Below, one piece after another: positions 42,444 to 52,500 of a DNA stretch of 64,000 bases. Within the stretch, counting starts at the first letter, position 1. Every line of letters starts with the position of its first letter. The translations under genes and the position numbers were made by a program. Origin of the DNA: Flavobacteriaceae bacterium (GTDB lineage Bacteria > Bacteroidota > Bacteroidia > Flavobacteriales > Flavobacteriaceae); assembly GCA_014238425.1 (NCBI GenBank), contig JABABD010000018.1, forward strand, positions 62,001 through 126,000. Direction: 5' to 3'. The notes beneath the pieces are model-generated. The model saw only the letters and a program-made list of their open reading frames with translations, did no database searches and had not been told where the DNA came from.

Positions 42444-43166
42444 CTAAGATTTTAACATCAGTGCAAACCCAGAACATAATAACAATATCAGGATACACTT
42501 CTTTAACAAATCTTCATTAAGTTTTTTATGCATTTTATTTCCTAAAATCAATCCCAAACCAAAAAAAGGTAGCACAAATAATGAGTAGTATATATGACTT
42601 GAATTCAATATACCTCCTACGCCTAACATAGGAACCCTTATAAGAGTCACAAATCCTAATATCCCAAACATTGTAGCTCTAAAAGCTTGCATATCAACTG
42701 CTGTATTTTTTACAACCACCACATATAATGGTCCGCCAGTAGAAAATACACCTGAAAAAAAGCCTCCTAAAAATCCAAAAACATATTCAAGTTGAGCCAT
42801 TATTTTGAATTTTTTGTCTTTATAAAAACTATAAACAACATAACAAAGAATAAAAACACCAAGTGCTTTTTTAAGAAAAATAGGCTTATCAAATGTTAAC
42901 AACCATACACCAACTGCTATACCAATAATCGACGATAAGGCTAACCTAATAATAATTTGCTTATCAATATTTTTCCATTCTTTATACACTAATACTGGAC
43001 TTGATATAAAGTAAAATATAGACATATAAGCAATAGCATCTGGTAAATCGATGACTAATAATAATATTGGCAACCCCACTAATGTTCCTGCAAACCCAAC
43101 AACTGTTTGGATAAAAAACGCCAAGAATATTCCTAAAGCAAGAATAACAAATACATTTATTTCCAT
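42444..43166 (-). CDS. TauE/SafE family exporter (sulfite or sulfonate permease-like)
   Basis: The start at 43166 (MEINVFVILALGIFLAFFIQ) is preferred; a full Bacteroidota promoter lies just upstream. The 240 residues form eight membrane helices in two repeats with FIQTVVGFAGTLVGLP and GFLGGFFSGVFSTGGPLY, typical of TauE/SafE (DUF81) anion exporters. The substrate is not shown. It is divergent from an Lrp-type regulator, which may control it. Confidence 0.9.
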   Translation of the reverse strand: MEINVFVILALGIFLAFFIQTVVGFAGTLVGLPILLLVIDLPDAIAYMSIFYFISSPVLVYKEWKNIDKQIIIRLALSSIIGIAVGVWLLTFDKPIFLKKALGVFILCYVVYSFYKDKKFKIMAQLEYVFGFLGGFFSGVFSTGGPLYVVVVKNTAVDMQAFRATMFGILGFVTLIRVPMLGVGGILNSSHIYYSLFVLPFFGLGLILGNKMHKKLNEDLLKKCILILLLCSGFALMLKS

Positions 43167-43191
43167 CTGAAAAGCTTTTCTTTTTGATAGA

Positions 43192-43219
43192 CAAAAGTAT
43201 AATATTATCAAAATTTCAA
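43192..43219 (-). promoter_or_regulatory. Full Bacteroidota promoter for the TauE-type gene (TTG-N17-TACTTTTG)
   Basis: On the minus strand a TTG is followed after 17 bases by TACTTTTG, matching both -33 and -7 consensus boxes. The predicted leader to the ATG at 43166 is about 19 bases. Confidence 0.65.
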
Positions 43220-43242
43220 AAAACATATTCAATGTAAAAATT

Positions 43243-43252
43243 GTAAATTTAC
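43243..43252. promoter_or_regulatory. Candidate operator palindrome GTAAATTTAC
   Basis: A perfect 10-base palindrome in the 126-base region between the TauE-type gene and the Lrp-type gene, 24 bases upstream of the TauE -33 box. It could bind the Lrp-family protein; there is no independent support. Confidence 0.3.
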
Positions 43253-43292
43253 CATTGAATAAAACTATTTATATCAATTAACAAACTAATCA

Positions 43293-43703
43293 ATGGTAGA
43301 TACTTTAGATATCAAAATAATCAACAAACTAAAATCAAACTCTCGTCAATCATTTGTTGACATTGGTAAACAAATTTCATTATCACCTTCTTCGGTAAGA
43401 GAGCGTATACAAAAACTAGAAGATAACGGGGTTATTAAAGGATATGATATAAAAGTTGACAATGGAAAACTTGGATACGGTTTGGAAGTATTTGTTTTAT
43501 TGAAATTATTTAGCGGAAAGCTAAAATCATTCATGACAGTAAAAGAAACATTTCCAGAAATTATTGAAGCACATCGCATTACTGGGCCCTACAACATTCA
43601 TATGAAAGTGATGTTAAAGGACCAGTTACATCTTCAAAATTTCATTGATAAACTCATCTATTATGGAGACCCTACAACACATCTAATTTTATCAGAGGTT
43701 TAG
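43293..43703 (+). CDS. Lrp/AsnC family transcriptional regulator
   Basis: The 136 residues have an N-terminal helix-turn-helix (LDIKIINKLKSNSRQSFVDI, then SLSPSSVRERIQKLEDNG) and a C-terminal RAM (AsnC ligand) domain with EVFVLLKLFSGKLKSF and GPYNIHMKVML. Such proteins sense amino acids or small ligands. It is divergent from the TauE-type gene and probably controls it, and possibly itself. Its stop overlaps the stop of the symporter gene by 4 bases. Confidence 0.92.
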   Translation: MVDTLDIKIINKLKSNSRQSFVDIGKQISLSPSSVRERIQKLEDNGVIKGYDIKVDNGKLGYGLEVFVLLKLFSGKLKSFMTVKETFPEIIEAHRITGPYNIHMKVMLKDQLHLQNFIDKLIYYGDPTTHLILSEV

Positions 43704-45439
43704 TGACTCGAAGCCTCTCCAGTACCACTAGGTATTCTGATATTCTCTACAATTTCTTGTACATCTTTTGGTGGCGCTTTTGTGAATTTCATAATCACGA
43801 TCGAGACTATAAAGTTTAGAATCATGGCAATCGTACCAAAGCCTTCTGGAGAGATACCAAACCACCAATCGCCTTTCAATCCTGCAACTGCTGTTTTTCC
43901 TCCATCAAATATTCCAAACTTAAATTTGAGCATATACAATAGCATCGCTGTTATTCCCACAATCATACCCGCAATAGCGCCTTCCTTGTTCATTTTCTTG
44001 TAAAAAATTCCTAATACAATAGCAGGAAAGAACGATGCTGCTGCCAGACCAAATGCTAAGGCCACCACGGCGGCGACAAAACCTGGCGGATTGATGCCAA
44101 AATATCCTGCAACACAAACTGCGCCTACTGCTGATAATCTCGCAGCAATCAGTTCACTTTTGTCAGATATTTTTGGATTGATTATTTTCTTAATTAAATC
44201 ATGAGATACAGAAGATGAAATCACTAATAGCAATCCTGCAGCGGTAGATAAGGCAGCCGCTAATCCTCCAGCAGCAACTAAGGCAATTACCCAATTTGGG
44301 AGCTTTGCAATTTCGGGATTAGCCAGAACCATAATATCTCTATCAACCACTAATTCATTCTGCTCTTTATTCGCAACATACTGAATCAAACCATCGTTAT
44401 TCTTGTCTGTAAAGGTGATTAAACCTGTTGTTTCCCATTTTTTAAACCATTCTGGCACTTTATTATACGGTTTATTAGACACTGTTTCTATTAAATTTGT
44501 TCTAGCAAAAACCGCCACAGCTGGTGCAGTTGTATAAAGAATCACTATCAATAACAAAGCTATTCCTGCTGACTTACGAGCATCTTTCACGCGCTTTACG
44601 GTAAAGAAACGTACGATAACATGTGGTAGCCCAGCTGTTCCAACCATCAAGGCTAATGTGATGGCGAATACATCAATTAGTGATTTTGAACCTTCTGTAT
44701 ATTCTGCAAAACCAAGTTCAGTGGATAATCCATCGAGTTTGTCCAATAGATAGGTTCCAGAACCATCAGATAATTCACTTCCGAAACCTAATTGTGGAAT
44801 AGGATTCCCTGTCATCTGAATTGAAATAAAAATAGCCGGCACCATAAAAGCAAAAATCAAGACACAGTATTGAGCTACTTGCGTATACGTGATACCTTTC
44901 ATGCCTCCAAGTACAGCGTAAAACAATACGATGAGCATTCCTATTATTACACCAGTTGTTATATCGACTTCTAAAAATCTGGAAAATACAATGCCTACGC
45001 CACGCATTTGTCCTGCTACATAGGTAAAGGATACTAATAAGGCACAAATAACTGCAACAATTCTAGCCGTCTTTGAATAATACCGATCTCCAATAAAATC
45101 AGGTACGGTGAACTTTCCGAACTTTCGTAAATAAGGGGCTAATAGCAATGCTAGTAGTACATAACCACCTGTCCAACCCATCAAATACACAGCGCCATCA
45201 TATCCAGCAAAAGAGATAATTCCCGCCATAGAAATAAAGGACGCAGCGCTCATCCAATCGGCAGCTGTTGCCATACCATTTGCCCAAGGAGATACACCTC
45301 CTCCAGCCACGTAAAATTCTTTTGTAGAACTGGCTCTGGACCAAATTGCAATACCTATATATAACGAAAACGAAAGCCCTACGAGAATGTATGTCCACAT
45401 CTGCACGCCTATTGGCTCAATCAATACACTATTCATCAT
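43700..45439 (-). CDS. actP: Sodium/solute symporter (VC_2705 / ActP-like acetate permease type)
   Basis: The 579 residues contain about 13-14 membrane helices of the SSS family. Sites include AADWMSAASFISMAG, YVAGQMRGVGIVFSRF and VAAGGLAAALSTAAGLLLV. The pairing with a DUF4212 gene, overlapped by 11 bases, is characteristic of the VC_2705-type subgroup of acetate-like symporters. The acs gene next door supports acetate as the substrate, which remains inference. Confidence 0.85.
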   Translation of the reverse strand: MMNSVLIEPIGVQMWTYILVGLSFSLYIGIAIWSRASSTKEFYVAGGGVSPWANGMATAADWMSAASFISMAGIISFAGYDGAVYLMGWTGGYVLLALLLAPYLRKFGKFTVPDFIGDRYYSKTARIVAVICALLVSFTYVAGQMRGVGIVFSRFLEVDITTGVIIGMLIVLFYAVLGGMKGITYTQVAQYCVLIFAFMVPAIFISIQMTGNPIPQLGFGSELSDGSGTYLLDKLDGLSTELGFAEYTEGSKSLIDVFAITLALMVGTAGLPHVIVRFFTVKRVKDARKSAGIALLLIVILYTTAPAVAVFARTNLIETVSNKPYNKVPEWFKKWETTGLITFTDKNNDGLIQYVANKEQNELVVDRDIMVLANPEIAKLPNWVIALVAAGGLAAALSTAAGLLLVISSSVSHDLIKKIINPKISDKSELIAARLSAVGAVCVAGYFGINPPGFVAAVVALAFGLAAASFFPAIVLGIFYKKMNKEGAIAGMIVGITAMLLYMLKFKFGIFDGGKTAVAGLKGDWWFGISPEGFGTIAMILNFIVSIVIMKFTKAPPKDVQEIVENIRIPSGTGEASSH

Positions 45440-45686
45440 ATCCGTATTTTTTATCGAGCTTGTTCATTAAGCGAACGTACACGAAAATGAGAATGACAAA
45501 TACATACATGCTACCTTGTTGTGCAAACCAAAAACCGAGTTTAAAGCCTCCAATTTTTATAGTATTGAGAGCATCTTTGAAGATAATTCCTGCGCCATAA
45601 GAGACGAGGAACCAGATAGTGAGAAGAAAGAGAACATATTTTATGTTCTCTTTCCAATACGCCTTGGCGTTTTGTTGATTGGACAT
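45429..45686 (-). CDS. DUF4212 small membrane subunit of the SSS symporter
   Basis: The 85 residues have two helices (about 17-38 and 58-76) and the typical ends KAYWKENIKYVLFLLTIWF and LMNKLDKKYGYDE. DUF4212 proteins are encoded next to VC_2705-type symporters and presumably form a complex with them. The stop overlaps the symporter start. Confidence 0.9.
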   Translation of the reverse strand: MSNQQNAKAYWKENIKYVLFLLTIWFLVSYGAGIIFKDALNTIKIGGFKLGFWFAQQGSMYVFVILIFVYVRLMNKLDKKYGYDE

Positions 45687-45820
45687 GTTAGTTAGTTTTT
45701 TTATAAAAATAGCAAAATAGTCTCACTTCCCTCGCTTTATAAATTTCGATCATCTTTAGGCATTGTGCGTGATAATCTCTTAATCGAGTAAATAACTTTA
45801 TCTCAACACATCAAAGAGTC

Positions 45821-47803
45821 TTAACGCTTGAACTTGTACCTCAATAACCTCAACGCATTAATAACTACGAGTAATGTTGATCCTTCGTGAATAGCAACGG
45901 CTCCACCAATACTAGCCCAACCCATAATTGTGGTCGGAATCAAAAAAGCGACAATCCCTAGACTGATCCATAGGTTTTGCTTGATTATAGATTTAGAAGT
46001 TCTACTAAGTCCTATGACAAATGGCAAATTTTCAATTTTATCTGACATCAAGGCAACATCTGCCGTTTCGAGAGCAACATCACTTCCAGCAGCTCCCATT
46101 GCTATTCCTACGGTGCTATTGGCCATAGCTGGCGCATCATTTACGCCATCACCAACCATGGCTATTTTATTATCTCTCAGTTTCAATTCCTGAATGGCTG
46201 CAACCTTATCTTCAGGTAATAAGTTTCCTTTTGCCTCGGTCAATCCAATTTGTTTAGCAATGGAATCTCCCACGTTTTGATGATCACCTGTAAGCATTAT
46301 CATTTTTTCAATACCTATTTCTTTTAAGTTCTTCAGAGTGTTCGCAGCCGCTTCACGTGGTAAATCCATGACACTTAACAAACCTATCAGCTCTTTTCTA
46401 TATGCCACTAACATAACCGTATGGCCATTTTTAAGCAACTCATTCATTTGATTCTTAATATTGCTAGAAACAGTAATGTCTTCATCTATCATTAATTGAG
46501 CATTACCTATAAACGCTGTACCATTTTTGTAGGTCGCTTTTACGCCCTTGCCTTGGATAGCATTAATATCTGAAGCCTCATTCTTGTTTTCTATATCAAA
46601 TTGAGATTTAATGTCTTTTGCAATTGCCTTTGCCAATGGATGATTACTCAAACTCTCTACATCCAATACTAAGCTCAAAAATTCATTTTTGTCAAAACCT
46701 TCTAATGCGATTGCATTGGTCAGCTTCGGTTTACCCTCTGTCAAGGTTCCTGTTTTATCAAAAGCGATGGTCGTTAAACTTCCTAGATCTTCCAACGCAC
46801 GCCCTCCTTTAATTAGTACGCCATTTTTTGCTGCTCTTGCAATTCCACTCAATACGGCGCTTGGTGTTGAAATAGCCAAAGCACATGGACTTGCAGCTAC
46901 TAGAACGCTTATCGCTCTATATAAGCTCTGTTTTGGGGTTTCATCAATTATCAAATACGCAAAACATAAAGTTCCCACTAAGATAATGACAGCTGGTACA
47001 AACCATTTTTCAAACTTTTTTGTAAGTAGTTGTGTTGGTGACTTTTTGGTTTCCACTTCGCTAACCATTTTTACGAGACGTGAAATGGTACTGTCTGCAC
47101 TCAATTTCAACACTTGAACCTCGATAGCATTGTCTCCATTAATGGTTCCTGTAAAAACTACATGATTTTTATTAATGTCATTAAAATCAGGTAGATCAAA
47201 AATGTCGTCGATAGCAACTTTATCTACAGGCATGCTTTCACCAGTAATTGAAGCCTGATTGATACTACTACTTCCCTTAATGATCACACCATCAGCTGAA
47301 ATTTTGGTATTTGGTTTTATGATTATAACATCGTTTATTCGAAGCGCTTCTACCTGAACTTCAACAAGCTCATTTCCTTTTTTTACCAATGCCGTTTTTG
47401 GCGACAAACTCCCTAATGCTTCAATGGATTTCTTTGCCTTGTTCATGGCATAATTTTCCAAGGCATGACCTAGGCTGAATAAGAACAAAAGTAAAGCACC
47501 TTCTTCCCAACTTCCAATATAAGCCGCACCGATAGCAGCGGCAATCATTAAGAAATCGATTTCAAATTCTCCTTTTCTTATTTTGCCAATGGCCTCTAAA
47601 ACTGTAAAATACCCTCCAAAGAAATAGGTAATTATAAAACTGGATAATGACCACCACCTCGGTAAATCAGTTGCTAATTCAATAAAGAGGCCTATGAAGA
47701 AAAAAACACCACTTAAAATTGCAAAATAAAGCTCTGTTCTTTCCCCAAAAATCCCATCATGACTGTGGTCTTCCTCGTTGTTCGTTGAATGTTCATTCTG
47801 CAT
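45821..47803 (-). CDS. P1B-type heavy-metal-transporting ATPase (SPC motif, P1B-4-like)
   Basis: The 660 residues lack an N-terminal CxxC metal domain and instead start with a short His-rich region (DHSHDGIFG). Six to eight helices, TGES (188-190), the phosphorylated D349 in DKTGTLTEGKP, and the transmembrane S305-P306-C307 (AASPCALAIS) are present, and the C-terminus has HEGSTLLVVINALRLL. The SPC motif with that tail matches the P1B-4 subgroup, which exports Co, Fe or Zn. It is downstream of a Fur-family gene and a CzcCBA system, all on one strand. Confidence 0.92.
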   Translation of the reverse strand: MQNEHSTNNEEDHSHDGIFGERTELYFAILSGVFFFIGLFIELATDLPRWWSLSSFIITYFFGGYFTVLEAIGKIRKGEFEIDFLMIAAAIGAAYIGSWEEGALLLFLFSLGHALENYAMNKAKKSIEALGSLSPKTALVKKGNELVEVQVEALRINDVIIIKPNTKISADGVIIKGSSSINQASITGESMPVDKVAIDDIFDLPDFNDINKNHVVFTGTINGDNAIEVQVLKLSADSTISRLVKMVSEVETKKSPTQLLTKKFEKWFVPAVIILVGTLCFAYLIIDETPKQSLYRAISVLVAASPCALAISTPSAVLSGIARAAKNGVLIKGGRALEDLGSLTTIAFDKTGTLTEGKPKLTNAIALEGFDKNEFLSLVLDVESLSNHPLAKAIAKDIKSQFDIENKNEASDINAIQGKGVKATYKNGTAFIGNAQLMIDEDITVSSNIKNQMNELLKNGHTVMLVAYRKELIGLLSVMDLPREAAANTLKNLKEIGIEKMIMLTGDHQNVGDSIAKQIGLTEAKGNLLPEDKVAAIQELKLRDNKIAMVGDGVNDAPAMANSTVGIAMGAAGSDVALETADVALMSDKIENLPFVIGLSRTSKSIIKQNLWISLGIVAFLIPTTIMGWASIGGAVAIHEGSTLLVVINALRLLRYKFKR

Positions 47804-47827
47804 TATTTATAGTTTTTATTTATCCTA

Positions 47828-47835
47828 CAAAACTA
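47828..47835 (-). promoter_or_regulatory. Putative -7 element (TAGTTTTG) for the P1B ATPase gene
   Basis: An exact TAnnTTTG box on the minus strand, 24 bases before the ATG at 47803, in a 61-base gap. It suggests the ATPase gene can be transcribed apart from the upstream operon. ATGCA sequences recur just upstream (47851-47866). Confidence 0.4.
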
Positions 47836-47864
47836 GTGTGAATAATTCTGCATTGTATGTGCAT

Positions 47865-48278
47865 TTATAAATTACATTTATTGCAAGTTCCTTTTACCAA
47901 CATATTAATATCTTCAGGATGGTAATTGATAGGCAGTGTTATTTGCGGGATTTGATGCTCCGTCAAGCAAACTGTTTCACCACATACCGTACAATGAAAA
48001 TGCAGATGCAAATCGTTGTGTTTTTTGTTATGAAGTTCGTGATGGCAAAGTGCATATTTAGGAATTCCTGTACCATCGTTAATTTGATGCACGATACCTT
48101 TTTCTTCAAATCTCTTTAAAGTCCTGTATAAGGTTGTTCTATCTGACCTTTCAAAATGAGACTCTACTGCAGTCAAACTTATGGCCGATGTCTGTTCTTC
48201 AATAAATTGATAAACCAAAATGCGCATAGCTGTTGGTCGTATGCCACTATTTTGTAGCTGTTCTTCGGTATTCTTCAT
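47865..48278 (-). CDS. Fur family metal-responsive regulator
   Basis: The 137 residues have the winged-helix domain (FERSDRTTLYRTLKRFEEKG), a metal-sensing His/Cys region (HHELHNKKHNDLHLHFH) and two structural zinc pairs, C96/C99 (CTVC) and C132/C135 (CNKC). Zur, Fur or PerR type cannot be separated safely; the neighbours suggest zinc or cobalt. It lies 6 bases after the CzcB gene. The unusually His-rich linker could form a regulatory site. Confidence 0.92.
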   Translation of the reverse strand: MKNTEEQLQNSGIRPTAMRILVYQFIEEQTSAISLTAVESHFERSDRTTLYRTLKRFEEKGIVHQINDGTGIPKYALCHHELHNKKHNDLHLHFHCTVCGETVCLTEHQIPQITLPINYHPEDINMLVKGTCNKCNL

Positions 48279-48284
48279 AGTTTC

Positions 48285-49508
48285 TTAATGTGAATGTTCG
48301 GCTTCGCTCTTTTTCATTTCTGCCATTAAATAGTAGGCACCACTTTGAGCGACTAATATTTTAGTTTCAATCTCTTCTTTAAAAGCAAAAGCAGTAAATC
48401 CATTGTTGCTGGGTTTTACGATTACCTCTTTGGGGATGAACCTCCATACATCATCATCTTCCTTTTCGGCTATAAAAATATAAAAAGCTTCATTTTCCTG
48501 GAATATTGCATCTTCTGGTAAAGCTAGTTCGAGACTCGCTTCAGTTATGATTCTTGCATTAACGTACATGCCTGGAATTAGGTTTTTATTCTTGTTTTCT
48601 ATTTCCGCATGAACATGTAATGCTTTTGGGCCTTCTTCAAAGGATTTTCCAACTGAATAGATCTTGGCAGTCAACTCGGTATTTCCTAGGGCTTCAATAT
48701 TGAATTTCACTAATTGACCATTTTTGACTCGACTTACATCTTTTTCGAACACCATCAAGTCTGCATGAATATGCTCAATATTGACCACTTCGAAAAGAGG
48801 AGTTTGTGCTTGAACATATTGACCAGACTTCACTTGAACTTTCTCAATAAATCCATTAATAGGACTCCTTACAGGTGCAACTTGAGCTATGCTTCCAACT
48901 CTAATGCTTTTGGGAGATAAGCCTATTAAACGTAACTGGCCCTCATAGCCTTTTGCCAGTCCTTTGGCACTAGAAAAGGCAGACTGTGCTTGCTGATAAT
49001 CACGTCCAGAACCTACTTTTGCTTCATACAGTTTCTTTTGCCTGTTATAGTCTTGCTCTAAAAAGGTTAGTTTATTAAAGGCTTGCAAATAATCCGTTTG
49101 TAAGCTAATAATGTCTGGGTGACTAATATAAGCCAAGGTTTGCCCTTTTTTTACTTGATTGCCTTCAACGACTTTAATACTACTAACATTCGCACCTAAA
49201 GTAGTGGTAACCAAAGCTTCATTTTGTGGCGGTACTCCTAATTTTCCATTTACTTGTATAAAACCATTCATGTTCCGCTTAGAGAGCGTATCTATTTTAA
49301 TATCCAAAATATTGATTTGCTCTTGCGTCAATGTGACTTCTTCTCCATGCTCACTAACGGGTAACGCTTTTTTTTGTACCACTTGTGTTTCAACATGATT
49401 TCCTGAAGCGTCATGCTTGTGTGTATCTTTAGTTGACGTCCTTTTACAACCTATTAATATTGTTGAAACCCCGATAATTACGATTACATATTTTTTAACG
49501 TTTTTCAT
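48285..49508 (-). CDS. czcB: RND efflux periplasmic adaptor (CzcB/CusB-like lipoprotein)
   Basis: The 407 residues open with a lipoprotein signal (KKYVIVIIGVSTILIGC), then a His-containing linker (KDTHKHDASGNH). The adaptor core follows: barrel-sandwich with VKVVEGNQVKKGQTLAYISH (in two parts), a helical hairpin, and APVRSPINGFIEKVQVKSGQ. It ends SEAEHSH. The adaptor links the CzcA-type pump at 49512 to the TolC-type channel fused to that pump. Gene order is pump-channel, then adaptor, 3 bases apart. Confidence 0.92.
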   Translation of the reverse strand: MKNVKKYVIVIIGVSTILIGCKRTSTKDTHKHDASGNHVETQVVQKKALPVSEHGEEVTLTQEQINILDIKIDTLSKRNMNGFIQVNGKLGVPPQNEALVTTTLGANVSSIKVVEGNQVKKGQTLAYISHPDIISLQTDYLQAFNKLTFLEQDYNRQKKLYEAKVGSGRDYQQAQSAFSSAKGLAKGYEGQLRLIGLSPKSIRVGSIAQVAPVRSPINGFIEKVQVKSGQYVQAQTPLFEVVNIEHIHADLMVFEKDVSRVKNGQLVKFNIEALGNTELTAKIYSVGKSFEEGPKALHVHAEIENKNKNLIPGMYVNARIITEASLELALPEDAIFQENEAFYIFIAEKEDDDVWRFIPKEVIVKPSNNGFTAFAFKEEIETKILVAQSGAYYLMAEMKKSEAEHSH

Positions 49509-49511
49509 TTT

Positions 49512-52500
49512 TTATAATTTTGAAGTTAGGAAATAATCTAACTGTATTCTACTATTTAAATATTTTTTGAGCATTTGCCATGTGCTAATTTCCAATTCTA
49601 TGGCATCCTTCATTGTTTGTAGAAAAGCAATATAATCCATGGCTCCTTCTTTATATGATAAGGTAGCTCCATTACGTTGTTCTATTGCTAACGGCAAAGC
49701 GTCGTTTCTATAGTAATTCCAATTTTTTTGCAATTGCTCATATTCAACCAACAAAGCATTAAAAGCAGCTCTAAATTCTATTTGCTTCATTTCATTCTCT
49801 TGTGCTACAATACTTGTGTTTATTTTTGAAGCCTTGGCCTCGCCCTTAGTTTTATTAAAGACCAAAGGGACCTGTAGACCAACGAGGTAGCTATTGAATC
49901 CTGATTGACTGCCGATCTTTTGAAATCCATACTGAACGGATAATTTTGGTAAAAATCGAGAATTAGTCACTTTTAACATTGCTTTTGCGACGTCCTTTTG
50001 TGTTTGCCAATATATATACAAAGGATGGTTTTTTAAATCTTCCTTGGAGACAAGGAGTGCTTCATCAAAGGATTCTATAGGTGTCGATGCTACATCATAA
50101 AGTTCTTCAGAAAGCAACCATTGATTCAAACCATGCAAAGCCATTTGATAATCTGTAAAGGCTTGTTCTCTTTGTAGGTTAATCAGTTTTCCTTGATTTG
50201 CAGTGGCATTGTACTCCAATTTAGAAATGGTTTCCGTTTCATAACGTAAGTCAATTGCTCTATTCAATCCTGAAAATACAGAATCAATCTTAGCATAGGA
50301 TCTATATATACTTTTCGCAGTGAATGCCTTAACCCAAGCCATTTGTATATCGCGCCTTATTCTTAAAGTAATTAATTCAACCTTAGTCCCAGCTAACTTG
50401 ATATTCTCTTTCGCTAGTTTGTTTTTTGGAGCAATTCCAAAAACGGCTATATTGTTTTGTCCGATTCCCAATGTAGTGTATGTGGGGTCATTGTCATTAC
50501 CAATTTCCTCGCCAGAAGTGAAAATTTGAGTATAGCCAAAATCCCAAACTGTCGTTCTCAATGCTTTCTCCTTTTCTACATAGAGCCGTGCTACTTTCAG
50601 GCTTGGGTACTTCTCAATAGCCATCTCTACAGCTTCATCCATGGTTACTGTTTTTTGCTGTGCATGTATTGAGCTAAAACAAAACACTAATAAAGTAGTA
50701 GCAATTATTGAATTGTGTTTTTTAAGTTTCATTTTTCTAGATTCTTGATTTTCAATCCATTTGTATAAAATCGGGATAATGAATAGTGTTAATAAAGTTG
50801 ATGTTAGTAATCCGCCAATAACTACTGTAGCTAAAGGTTGTTGAACCTCAGCTCCAGACGAGGTTGATAATGCCATTGGCAAAAACCCAAGCATATCGGT
50901 CAAAGCAGTTAAAAGAATAGGACGGATCCGTCGGCGTGTTCCTGTTTTTATACGTTCGTTAATATCTGTTACACCTTCATCCTTTAATTCATTGAACCCA
51001 CTAATAAGCACCAATCCATTCAACACGGCAACACCAAACAACACGATAAAGCCTACTCCAGCAGAAATACTGAAAGGCATGTCTCGTAGCAACAAAGAGA
51101 AAACACCTCCAATGGTTGCTAATGGAATTGCGATGTAAATCATTAGTGTTTGTTTAAGGGATTTCAGAGCAAAGAAGATGAGCACAAAAATGAGCCCTAA
51201 AGCAATTGGCACTACGGTTTTGAGCTTGCTTGTAGCGCGCTCTAGGTTTTCAAAAGCACCACCATAACGAATGTAATAACCTGCTGGTAATTCAACATTA
51301 GCTTCAAGTTTTTGCTTGATTTCTTCAACTAAGGATTTGATATCGCGACCTCTAACATTAATTCCTACATAAATGCGTCTATTAGTATTATCGCGACTTA
51401 TTTGCATAGGTCCCGGTTTATAACTTATGCTTGCAACTTCCTTCAACGGGATTTGAGCACCACTAGGTAAGGTAACAAAGAGGTTTCTGACATTACTTAA
51501 ATCTTGACGCAATTCTTCTTTTAATCGTACCACCAAATCAAAACGTTTTTCGCCTTCAAAAATGGTTCCAGAAACACCACCAGCAAAGGCAGTCTGAATC
51601 AAGTTATTGAGTTCATTTATCTGCAAACCATATTGTGCGATCTTGTTACGATTATATTGAATGGTTATTTGTGGCTGTCCAGCAGTGGCTTCTACTTTCA
51701 TATCGGCAACACCATCAACAGTGGCTATGATTTTACCCATTTCCTCTGCCTTTTTAGCTAAAATATCTAAATCATCACCATACAATTTTACCGCTATATC
51801 TTCGCGAACACCAGTTATCAACTCATTGAATCGCATTTCAATAGGCTGCGTGAATTCGTAGTTAACACCAGGGATTTGCTCTACTTTGTCCTTGATCTTA
51901 CTAATGAGTTCTTCTTTGGAAGAAGCATTAGTCCACTCTGAAACTGGCTTCAGAATTACGAATACATCAGCAATGTCCATTGGCATTGGATCTGTCGGCA
52001 CATCTGCTACACCTATTCTACTTATGATGTCATTTACTTCAGGAAAGTTATTCTTGACGATTTTCTCAATCTTGGTAGTTGTTGCAATAGTTTCGGACAG
52101 AGAACTTCCAGGTTTTAAAATGGCATGAAACGCTAGATCACCTTCATCTAACTGCGGAATGAATTCACCTCCCATTCTAGAAAATACATAACCAGAAATT
52201 CCTAATAAAATCACGGCAGAAATCACTATTAGTTCACCTCTTTTCAAGGCTTTTAGTAATCCATTCTCGTATTTATCTTCTAACCAATGTACAATTTTAT
52301 CGCCCCAATACTCTTTCTTGGTTTTTGGCGCTCTCAAAAACAACGAAGTAATCATTGGAACATATGTTAGGCAAAGCACCATAGCTCCTATCATGGCAAA
52401 ACTAAATGTTAACGCCATCGGAATGAACATTTTCCCTTCTACACCTTCTAAGGCTAAAATAGGTAAGAATACAATGAGGATTATGAACTGCCCGAAGAAT

